Below are positions 44,676 through 51,868 of a stretch of DNA of 60,007 bases, one piece after another (the first letter of the stretch is position 1; every line of letters starts with the position of its first letter). The stretch is from Propionibacterium sp. Lineage in GTDB: Bacteria; Actinomycetota; Actinomycetes; Propionibacteriales; Propionibacteriaceae. The notes beneath the pieces were generated by a model. The model was not told the DNA's origin. It saw only the letters and a list, made by a program, of their open reading frames with translations, and searched no databases. The stretch lies in contig JAAYTZ010000020.1 in NCBI GenBank assembly GCA_012517965.1, positions 1-60,007 on the forward strand, given 5' to 3'. The translations under genes and the position numbers were made by a program.

Positions 44676-45173
44676 TCACCCCATCCGCTTGCGTGCGGCC
44701 TTCAGAGCCGCGGTGTAGTCCACGTCGGCCTCGTAGAGCCCGACCTCGGCCGCCTCACGGGTCAACTCATCGAGCGCCGCGCGGCGCTGGACGCGCCTCC
44801 GTTCCTGATACGCGACGACATCCTGCAGACGAACCCGGCGATGTCGCCCGGCTCCGGGCCGATCGAACGGAACCTCCCCCGACTCCAGCACCTTCACCAA
44901 CGTGGGGCGGCTGATACCCAGGAAGTCCGCTGCCTCCTGCGTCGTGAGCGACTGGTCGACCGGAGCCACCGTGATCGCCTTGCCGGCGCGCATCGCGTGC
45001 GCAACCTCAACCAGCACGTGGAAGACCTCAAGGGGCAGCGGCACCGTCTGACCGTCAGGACCCAACAGCGCCGCCGGAGCCTTGACGTGGTCCAGGAATC
45101 TGGACAGGTCCAGCATCGCCTCCAGATCCTGCGGGGGTAACACCGTCCTGCGCTCACCCAACTGCGTGTCCAT
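44676..45173 (-). CDS. Excisionase-type helix-turn-helix antitoxin
   Basis: The protein has 165 residues. The MerR/excisionase-like helix-turn-helix is LTTQEAADFLGISRPTLVKVLE near residue 78, followed by GRHRRVRLQDVVAYQERRR. The C-terminal 35 residues (EAAEVGLYEADVDY) likely wrap the PIN toxin. The start is ATG 45173, which lies 7 bases after a TATCAT box (leaderless); ATG 45182 is too close to the promoter. It should neutralise the PIN protein and repress its own operon. Confidence 0.87.
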   Translation of the reverse strand: MDTQLGERRTVLPPQDLEAMLDLSRFLDHVKAPAALLGPDGQTVPLPLEVFHVLVEVAHAMRAGKAITVAPVDQSLTTQEAADFLGISRPTLVKVLESGEVPFDRPGAGRHRRVRLQDVVAYQERRRVQRRAALDELTREAAEVGLYEADVDYTAALKAARKRMG

Positions 45174-45180
45174 GGAGCCC

Positions 45181-45209
45181 ATGATAGGCGCTATTCGAAA
45201 CATTCGAAA
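45181..45209 (-). promoter_or_regulatory. Promoter and operator of the excisionase-PIN module
   Basis: The minus-strand -10 box TATCAT is at 45181-45186. Two direct copies of ATTCGAAA (45193-45200 and 45202-45209), each with the palindrome TTCGAA, cover the spacer and -35 region. Binding of the antitoxin there would block transcription, the usual autoregulation of such modules. Confidence 0.6.
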
Positions 45210-45258
45210 GGCCGGTGCGCCCTGCGTTGCGCGGACACGCAGCCGACGGGCCTCTCCG

Positions 45259-46200
45259 TCAGGACACGCCGTGCGGACCCCGATGGCTGGCGAACAGCGA
45301 ACCGAGCCGCGTGAAGGCCAACTGCCCCAACTGCTCGTCCACGTCGAACGTCTCCTCCAGGCTGTCCGCCAGGTGACCCACACGCAGCAGCGCCAGCCCG
45401 CCAACCCCCGCCGAGCCCCACCAGACCGGGTCAACCCCCTGCGGCACCCTCACCGAGGACGCCAGCAACGTCGCGTCGCACAAGTCCCACGGCAGCGGTT
45501 CCACCAGCCGGCCGACGTTCTGCAAGCCCTGCCACGCAACGTCCGGCTCCATGGTGTCCTCGTCCACCTGGGCTGAGATCGCCACCCTCAACGTGAGCGG
45601 CAGCGCGCCCCCCACGGCCATGAAGCAGTCGCCCACCATGCGGGCCAGCAACAGATCCTCGGCCGCTGCGAGAATGGCGGCCCGGTCCCGACCCGTGAAC
45701 CGGGCCGGCGGGTGGTCGACCCACGAGTCGGCCGCACACCGCCGGGCAAAGTCACGCACCAGCTCAGCGGCCCGAGCCACCACCCACGTCATCGGCGTGT
45801 TCGCACCGTGCGGCACGTCGACCACCGCGGCGCCCGTCACATGGCGGCGGGCCGCGGCCAACTCCACCGCCGGACACGGCAGCAGGCCCTCCACGTCGGC
45901 ATCCTCACCGAACAGCGTCCACTCCTGCGGCGACGCCTCTTGGTCGGTCACCACCCACCAGGACTCCCCCGTCCTGGTCACCACAGCGCACGTGACGGCG
46001 GCCTCGACCGGGAACCCGTCCGCCGCCGGCCCCCACACCAGGACGCCGGCGGCGTCGGCCGACAACTCGTGACCCTGCAGATCGCTGAAGACGCTGGACC
46101 CGTCGCGCACCACGCTCAACAGGCCTCGAACGTCACGAAACACCACGAAGCCCGCCCCAGCACCGCCCACCACGTGGTGGATGAGAGCCTCGGGTCGCAT
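45259..46200 (-). CDS. Unknown 313-residue protein inside the defence run
   Basis: This is a soluble protein without signal or membrane segments, rich in Val, Ala and Trp. The N-terminal half is beta-rich (GFVVFRDVRGLLSVV, then WWVVTDQEASPQEW). The middle contains an Asp/Arg-rich helix region, and the C-terminus carries the helical LGQLAFTRLGSLFAS. I recognise no family. The start lies 8 bases after the DUF1778 antitoxin stop, so it shares that transcript. It may be an accessory or decoy component of the toxin-antitoxin or defence genes. Confidence 0.7.
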   Translation of the reverse strand: MRPEALIHHVVGGAGAGFVVFRDVRGLLSVVRDGSSVFSDLQGHELSADAAGVLVWGPAADGFPVEAAVTCAVVTRTGESWWVVTDQEASPQEWTLFGEDADVEGLLPCPAVELAAARRHVTGAAVVDVPHGANTPMTWVVARAAELVRDFARRCAADSWVDHPPARFTGRDRAAILAAAEDLLLARMVGDCFMAVGGALPLTLRVAISAQVDEDTMEPDVAWQGLQNVGRLVEPLPWDLCDATLLASSVRVPQGVDPVWWGSAGVGGLALLRVGHLADSLEETFDVDEQLGQLAFTRLGSLFASHRGPHGVS

Positions 46201-46208
46201 CTCGCGGC

Positions 46209-46487
46209 TCAGTTCTGCGCGTTCTCCCGGGATCGCACACTGCCGAACAACCGAGCCAGTTGAGGGATGACCGACGGCTCAGCATCCAAGGCCTTCTCCA
46301 ACTGAATCACCTCCGCCGGGTCGAGGCGCAGGATGCGATCCTCGGCCAACACGCTGCGGGCCCGATCAAGGGCGGCCCCCAACACGAACGACGTCAGATC
46401 TTGGCCCTGGAGTTCGGCGGCCTCGCGCAACGTCGCGATCGTCTCAGTGCTACAGCGCAGGTTCATTCGTTCGGTCTTGGCGGACAC
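46209..46487 (-). CDS. DUF1778 (TacA-like) antitoxin
   Basis: The protein has 92 residues from GTG 46487. The N-terminal ribbon-helix-helix begins SAKTERMNLRCSTE and includes ATLREAAELQGQDLTSFVL, the DUF1778 hallmark. The C-terminal half, ending near QLARLFGS, probably wraps the GNAT toxin. It has its own promoter and a short inverted repeat operator just upstream. It lies downstream of its likely toxin partner, opposite to the usual order. Confidence 0.88.
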   Translation of the reverse strand: MSAKTERMNLRCSTETIATLREAAELQGQDLTSFVLGAALDRARSVLAEDRILRLDPAEVIQLEKALDAEPSVIPQLARLFGSVRSRENAQN

Positions 46488-46520
46488 GGCAGCACTCCCG
46501 GTGTTGTTGACGCCTGTCTC

Positions 46521-46565
46521 AGAGGCGAGCACCTCTAACGTACTCACGTGGTGCGCACGATGCAA
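46521..46565 (-). promoter_or_regulatory. Promoter and inverted-repeat operator of the DUF1778 gene
   Basis: On the minus strand a -35 TTGCAT (46560-46565) and a -10 TACGTT (46537-46542) are spaced by exactly 17 bases. The inverted repeat AGAGG-N6-CCTCT (46521-46536) follows directly, at the expected transcription start. This is a plausible site for antitoxin autorepression. Confidence 0.55.
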
Positions 46566-46584
46566 GTACGCTAGACAGACCTGC

Positions 46585-47106
46585 TCAACACTCCAGCGTG
46601 GCCAGCAGATGCTTGGTGGGCAAGAACAACTTGCGCGGGTGCCTGTCGAAAGGAACGAAGCCGTACCGCGTGTAGAAGGTGACGGCAGCGTCGTCGATCG
46701 CGTCCACAACGACCACCTCGAAGCCCACGGCCCGACTGGCCTCCGCCATCCGGTGCAGGGCGTCGACCAACAACTGGCGGCCGATACCGCAGCCACCCCA
46801 GCGTTGGTCGACGGCAAGCCGAGCCAACAGGACCGCCGGGATCGGGTAGCGCCGCCGACCGGCCCCGAACTCCACGGACTCATCATCCAGTTCGATCCGG
46901 TAGGTGGTCGTCGCGTAGTAACCCGCGACCACGCCGGAACCCGGCGGCACCGCCAGGAACGTGCGGGTGTTGTTGCTGCGCTCCTGCTGCCCCGCGTAGG
47001 AGTGCAGCCACTCGTCGAGTTCAGGCTTACCGCACTTGAAGGTGGCCTTCCTCACCAGGGTGCGGTCGAACGGCCTGATCTCCACCTGGACGAACTGCGC
47101 AGTCAC
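46585..47106 (-). CDS. GNAT-family acetyltransferase toxin (TacT-like)
   Basis: The protein has 173 residues from GTG 47106 with AAGGGG about 7 bases upstream; the upstream ATG 47136 would overlap the preceding gene. The acetyl-CoA site is LARLAVDQRWGGCGIGRQLL near residue 95. The N-terminal KCGKPELDEWLHSYAGQQE and the C-terminal FYTRYGFVPF are typical of TacT/AtaT toxins, which acetylate aminoacyl-tRNA and stop translation. DUF1778 proteins are their usual partners. It begins 10 bases after the methylase-tail-like gene, so it may be read from the defence operon. Confidence 0.87.
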   Translation of the reverse strand: MTAQFVQVEIRPFDRTLVRKATFKCGKPELDEWLHSYAGQQERSNNTRTFLAVPPGSGVVAGYYATTTYRIELDDESVEFGAGRRRYPIPAVLLARLAVDQRWGGCGIGRQLLVDALHRMAEASRAVGFEVVVVDAIDDAAVTFYTRYGFVPFDRHPRKLFLPTKHLLATLEC

Positions 47107-47116
47107 CTTTGCCCCT

Positions 47117-47968
47117 TCATGGATGCGGGGTGTCAAGAACGGCGTCGAGAGGCGAGCGATACGCGGCGCCCGACGCGATGGCCGCCTGCATGGCGTCGTA
47201 CACCTCCAGAATCAACTCCTTGGTGCGATACGAGCCGGACGCCGCCACGTCCTTCCGCTTCACGATCGGAAAGGTGTCCATGATGTGCTCCACGTCGCCT
47301 CGCTCAATGTCGAAGAGCAGGAACATCGCTGCGTCGAGCTCCACCCGACACGCGACGCGGCGTTCCTGATCCCACTCCACAGGAAGCAAGTCATTTCGGC
47401 CCAACTCGCGGACGAGCGAGTGCATCTCGATGCCGGAGCCGACAAGGATGGCCACTCGATCAATGACCCAGTCAGCTCCGTTCCCAACCACCGTGTCCAG
47501 CCTCTCGAACGCTTCGGGCGGGAGAGTGGGCAACTGCCCGAAGGTGCCTTGAGGGATCGAGGGCTGCGACAAGAACTGGCGAAGGATGTAGTCGAGTGCG
47601 AACGAGTTGTACTGGGCGATCAAGAGCGCCAGCGCCCGCGCGTCGGGACCAGCAGTAAGGATCCAGCCGTAGGAAGCCGCGCCGAACGGGATGAAACTCG
47701 CGATGATGGTGCGCTCATCGGTATTGCGCGCGACCCGGCGGTGACCAAGCAGCGCGGCCTCGGAGCCCCAAGCTCGTCGAGCGAGCCGATCGGCAACCAC
47801 TTCTTCGCGAACCCAGTAGCGCGGGAGCACGAGCGAATCGTCCTGGCGCTCCTGGTTCTGCTCGATGGCCGTGTCCCCGAGTCCTGTGAAGGACGCGTAG
47901 CGGTGGTCGTAGAGGAGGCCCATCTTCCCCTCGTAGAGCGGCAGCATGCGCTCCACCATCTGCGTCAT
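47117..47968 (-). CDS. Detached paralogue of the methylase C-terminal (specificity) region
   Basis: The protein has 283 residues and aligns along its whole length with the last part of the upstream methylase. Shared blocks in the same order are RMLPLYE-KM, PRYWV-E, TDERT, SFALD, LPPEAF, MDTFPIVKRKD and YRTK-LIL-YDAM. It has no methylase motifs of its own. Its ATG overlaps the methylase stop (ATGA), so the two are translationally coupled. It may be a separate target-recognition or clamp subunit, or the remnant of a tandem duplication that has diverged. The reading frame is intact, which favours a function. Confidence 0.85.
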   Translation of the reverse strand: MTQMVERMLPLYEGKMGLLYDHRYASFTGLGDTAIEQNQERQDDSLVLPRYWVREEVVADRLARRAWGSEAALLGHRRVARNTDERTIIASFIPFGAASYGWILTAGPDARALALLIAQYNSFALDYILRQFLSQPSIPQGTFGQLPTLPPEAFERLDTVVGNGADWVIDRVAILVGSGIEMHSLVRELGRNDLLPVEWDQERRVACRVELDAAMFLLFDIERGDVEHIMDTFPIVKRKDVAASGSYRTKELILEVYDAMQAAIASGAAYRSPLDAVLDTPHP

Positions 47969-50900
47969 GTGTGAACCTCCTGGGCCCAGGGGGGCTGGTA
48001 GGTGCGGCCCGAGGACCTCGCCTCGGTCATCGCGTCGTAGGCGGACAGGATCAAGTCCTTGGTGCGGTACTTCCCGAAGGCGGCCTCGTCCTTGCGCTTC
48101 ACGATCGGGAAGGTATCCATCACGTATGACACCTCGTCGCGCGAAAGTCCGAACAGATGGAAGACAGCAGCGTCAATCTCCGCGCGGACCCGGCTGCGGT
48201 CTCGCTCGGCCGCGATCCAGCCGTTGAGCCTGTCAACGCGGCGCGAGAGCCAAGCAGGCAGACCACCGCTCACCGGCAGGTCCGACCGCGGGAACGCCTC
48301 AGGCGGAAGGACGGGGAGCTGCATGAACACGAAGTAGTTCATGGTGATGCTGCCGAGCTTCTGTCGCGCCGCGAAGTCGAGGGCGAAGGACGACAGCGTC
48401 GCCTGGAGCATCGCAACCTGCTCCTGGGAACAATCGGGCAGGGCGATGGGGATCTTGTTGCCCAACGCGACACGCGGGAGCAGCGTCGAGATGCTGGTCC
48501 GTTCATCCGTAGCACGGCAGATGTCACGCCAGCCGAAGAACCAGTTCTTGTCCCAGCGGCCCTGGAGTTTGCGATCAACGTCGGCCTCATGCACCCAGTA
48601 GCGCGGCATCGGGCTGAGGTGCCGGGCCTTCTCTTGCTCGGTCATCGGCCGAATCGAGCCATCCGGCTCGTAGGTCGCCCAGCGGGTGTCGTAGAGGTGG
48701 ATCATCTTGGCTTCATAGAGCGGCAGCATTCGAGCTTTCCCCCCCCCGTCGAGGGAGCGTTCGAAGACGTTGCCGTTGAGCGTCCAGCCGTCGGCCTCGA
48801 GTTCGTCGCGGGTGTGGAACAGGTGCGAGTCGTTGGACATGTCGAACATCCTCATGAACTTGATGCCCCACGGGTTGCCGTTGACCGGGTCGTTCTCGTT
48901 GATGAGCACCGGGACGCGGCGGTAGATGCCGAGGGTGATCTCGGCGTCGCGACGGGTCCGGAAGATGGGGCAGGTGCCGGTGTTGGGGTTGAGGAGTTGG
49001 ATCTCCTCGGGGGTGAGCCCGAAGCGGGCGTCGTCTTTGAGCAGGTCGGACGGGTCGTGGGCGAAGAAGGCGAACTCGGCGCGGGCCACCCGCTCTTCGC
49101 GGCCGGTGAGGGTGAGCAGGCAGAACTTGAAGGATCGATGCACACCGTCGAACAGCGGCTTGGCATTCTCGAAGTCATAGAGGCTGGCGAGGCTGCCCTG
49201 CTGGACCAGGTCCTTGAAGAAGTACTGCGTGGTGGCGTCGGTGGCGATCCCAGTGGGCAGGATCATGCCCATGCGGCCGTGCTCGTTCATGAGAGCGCGG
49301 CTGCCCTCGGCGAACACGGCGTAAGTGTTGATGTCGCCGCGCCCCGCCAACGGGTAGCGACCCGAAACCCGCAGCAGGTGCGACTCGCCGGCGGCGCGCC
49401 GCAACGCGCCGAAGTACGCCTCGTACAGCGACGGATTGGACGTTTCGAGGGCCTGGATGAGCCGCTTGCGGACAGCGGCGTTGGGCGCCGCGGCGATCTG
49501 GGGGTCTCGGACGGCGAAGAACTCCTGCTCCTGCAGCTTCACCCGTTCCCACGGCGGGTTGCCGAGCACCACGTCGAAGCCGCCGCGCCAGCCGGGTCCG
49601 TCGGCGGGTCCGCCGGGTCGGAAGACGTGCGGGAACTCCAGGTGCCAGTGGAAGAAGCGGTACTCGGCGGCGAGTTCGTGGACGGTCGCGAAGGTGGTCG
49701 CGGGCAGCGACTCGCCGCGGGCGAGGGCCCGAAGGCCGCGGTCGGTGATGGCCTTGGGCGCGCCCTGCTGCTTGGGCCACACGAACGCGGCGCACCAAGC
49801 GTCGGCGACCATCCGCTGTTGTTGCAGCGCCGGGTTGGCCTCCAGCGCCTTGAGTCGCTGCTGGCGGGCGTGGATGTCGGCCAGGGACGCAGGGCGTCCC
49901 CCACAGATCAGCGCATCAAGTTCGCCCGCGACGGCGGCGTCCAGGGTGGGTGCGGGGTCGTCGCCGAACAGGTGGTCCTGGCCGGAGCGTTCCGCCTTGT
50001 TCTGCTTCTTCAGAGCCGTTACGACCTTCTTGTCGTCGCCCTCGAGCGCCGCGAACGCCTCGTCGGGCACACCCTGGCCGACGAGTGCGGGGGTGGCCCC
50101 GATGAGGGAGTTGCCGACCTTGATCTGGGCGTCGAGGAACGCCAGCGGGCGTCCGGGGTCGAGGGTCTCCAGCCACAGCGACACCTTGGCCAGTTCGGCG
50201 GCCAGCGGGTTGAGGTCGACGCCGTAGATGCAGCGCCCAACCACGTCGGCCAGCGCCTCGCGGACCCGCTCGGGCGGCGGCTCGGGGTCGCCGGTCCGGA
50301 TGGCCGCGACCCGCTTAGCGATCCGCCGCGCGGCCGCCACCAGGAAGTGCCCCGACCCGCAGGCGGGGTCGCACACTGTCAACGCCAGCAGGGCCGCCTC
50401 GGGGTCGGGCTGGCGCTCGGCGCGGTCGAGCACCGGGTCGAGGGCCGAATCGAGCAGGCAGTCGATCAGCGAGGTGGGCGTGTAGTACGAGCCCGTCGAC
50501 TTGCGGTCGTTGCCCGCGGCCGACAACAGCTCGAAGACCCGCCGGCCGGCGTCCCACGAGGGCACGAACTCCAGCAGCGCCTCGTAGATCGAGCCCAACT
50601 CCTCGGCACCGAGGTTGCGGTAGTCGACGACACGCTTCATCTTCGAGCCAGGTTCTTCGACGAGGCTCAGGTACCGGACCGCCCGCAGCAGCGCCTCGTT
50701 CGACAGGTCACAGCCCCGGAACAGATCAAGGGCACCGGGCTCGAACAGGCCGCCGATGCCGACGAGGCCGAGCTCGGGGCGGCCGTCGACCGAGCCGAGG
50801 CCCTCCCAGACCAGGTTGAGCGCGCGCCACTGGTCGGCGTGCCGGGTGCCGCGGCGGCGGCGGGCCGTGCGGCGCAGGCGCTCGGTCGAGAAGTAGTCGC

Positions 50901-51864
50901 GGTAGCGCTGCCGGGCGGTGGGGTCGGCGTCCGGGGCGAGCAGTAGGCCGCGGTCTTCGGCGACGAACGTGAACAGTAGCCGGTACACGACCCGCAGCAG
51001 GCCGTGGTTGACGTCCTCGATGCGCAGGCTGCCGTCGGCGAGGCCGTCGCGCAGGGGGGCGTTCGCCGGGTGGGCGAGGAACCCGGTGCCGAGCGTCGTG
51101 ATCGCCTGGATCACGCCGTCGCGGAGCTGGTTGAGCGCCCGCGAGCCCGACTCCAGCGATTCGGTGCGCCACGCCTCCAGCCAGCAGGACGCCGGCCCCT
51201 TCTCGGGGTCACGCACTTCGAGCCGCGACTGGTGGCAGACGCTGAACAGCAGCAGGAAGTCGGCGAACAGGTCACCGTCGAAGACGGCCTCCAGGTCGAA
51301 CTCGATGTAGGCCGACCCGACCAGCGACGTCGAGTCGCGCAGCAGCCGCAGGGTGAGCCCGTTGGACAGCACCGCCCACAGGTGGGCGTCCGACCGGTTC
51401 AGCAGTTCCTGCACCATGGACTGCGGCGACGAGGTGGCGGCGCCGGCGACGCCGGGGGTGCGCCGGTCCAGCTCGATGCGGTGGCCGAGCAGGTGCATGG
51501 GCACGTGCTCCCACACGTGCGACACCGGCAGCTGCTTGCCGTCGGCGGTCAGCCCGCCCGCGGGCGCGGTCGGGACGCGCCCGTACCCCAGCTCGCGCAG
51601 CAGGATCAGCAGCCACCGCTCCCGGGTGAGGGTGGTGCCGCGGTCGGTCTCGGGAAGCTTCTCGGCCGCCTGCCGGTAGGTGGCCCAGACGCCGGTCAGG
51701 TACGCCCACGCCCGGTTCGCGGCCTCGCGGACGGTTTCGCCGGGAGCCAGGTGGTAGTCGGCGGACGCCTGCCCGCCCAGCCCGCCCGCCGCGATCCGCG
51801 ACAACAGCTCAGCCGGCAGCAGGCCACCGGCCACCCGGACGCCCACGTACGATTCGGCTGCCAT
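47965..51864 (-). CDS. Eco57I-type adenine-N6 DNA methyltransferase (DISARM DrmMI-like)
   Basis: The protein has 1299 residues from ATG 51864 (GAGGG upstream). The N-terminal about 450 residues carry the helical region typical of these long methylases (QELLNRSDAHLWAVLSNGL near residue 155). Cofactor motif I is DPACGSGHFL near residue 500, and the catalytic NPPW near residue 768 marks an N6-adenine enzyme. The C-terminal 400 residues form the likely target-recognition part (ending in MDTFPIVKRKD and YRTKDLIL). No PD-(D/E)xK motif was seen by eye, so it is probably methylation only. It starts 4 bases after the SNF2 helicase stop. Confidence 0.9.
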   Translation of the reverse strand: MAAESYVGVRVAGGLLPAELLSRIAAGGLGGQASADYHLAPGETVREAANRAWAYLTGVWATYRQAAEKLPETDRGTTLTRERWLLILLRELGYGRVPTAPAGGLTADGKQLPVSHVWEHVPMHLLGHRIELDRRTPGVAGAATSSPQSMVQELLNRSDAHLWAVLSNGLTLRLLRDSTSLVGSAYIEFDLEAVFDGDLFADFLLLFSVCHQSRLEVRDPEKGPASCWLEAWRTESLESGSRALNQLRDGVIQAITTLGTGFLAHPANAPLRDGLADGSLRIEDVNHGLLRVVYRLLFTFVAEDRGLLLAPDADPTARQRYRDYFSTERLRRTARRRRGTRHADQWRALNLVWEGLGSVDGRPELGLVGIGGLFEPGALDLFRGCDLSNEALLRAVRYLSLVEEPGSKMKRVVDYRNLGAEELGSIYEALLEFVPSWDAGRRVFELLSAAGNDRKSTGSYYTPTSLIDCLLDSALDPVLDRAERQPDPEAALLALTVCDPACGSGHFLVAAARRIAKRVAAIRTGDPEPPPERVREALADVVGRCIYGVDLNPLAAELAKVSLWLETLDPGRPLAFLDAQIKVGNSLIGATPALVGQGVPDEAFAALEGDDKKVVTALKKQNKAERSGQDHLFGDDPAPTLDAAVAGELDALICGGRPASLADIHARQQRLKALEANPALQQQRMVADAWCAAFVWPKQQGAPKAITDRGLRALARGESLPATTFATVHELAAEYRFFHWHLEFPHVFRPGGPADGPGWRGGFDVVLGNPPWERVKLQEQEFFAVRDPQIAAAPNAAVRKRLIQALETSNPSLYEAYFGALRRAAGESHLLRVSGRYPLAGRGDINTYAVFAEGSRALMNEHGRMGMILPTGIATDATTQYFFKDLVQQGSLASLYDFENAKPLFDGVHRSFKFCLLTLTGREERVARAEFAFFAHDPSDLLKDDARFGLTPEEIQLLNPNTGTCPIFRTRRDAEITLGIYRRVPVLINENDPVNGNPWGIKFMRMFDMSNDSHLFHTRDELEADGWTLNGNVFERSLDGGGKARMLPLYEAKMIHLYDTRWATYEPDGSIRPMTEQEKARHLSPMPRYWVHEADVDRKLQGRWDKNWFFGWRDICRATDERTSISTLLPRVALGNKIPIALPDCSQEQVAMLQATLSSFALDFAARQKLGSITMNYFVFMQLPVLPPEAFPRSDLPVSGGLPAWLSRRVDRLNGWIAAERDRSRVRAEIDAAVFHLFGLSRDEVSYVMDTFPIVKRKDEAAFGKYRTKDLILSAYDAMTEARSSGRTYQPPWAQEVHT

Positions 51865-51868
51865 ACCC

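Noticed and set aside
47965-51864. Treating the methylase as a type IIG enzyme with its own nuclease domain
   Set aside because: No PD-(D/E)xK pattern was found in the N-terminal 450 residues by eye, so only methylation is claimed.
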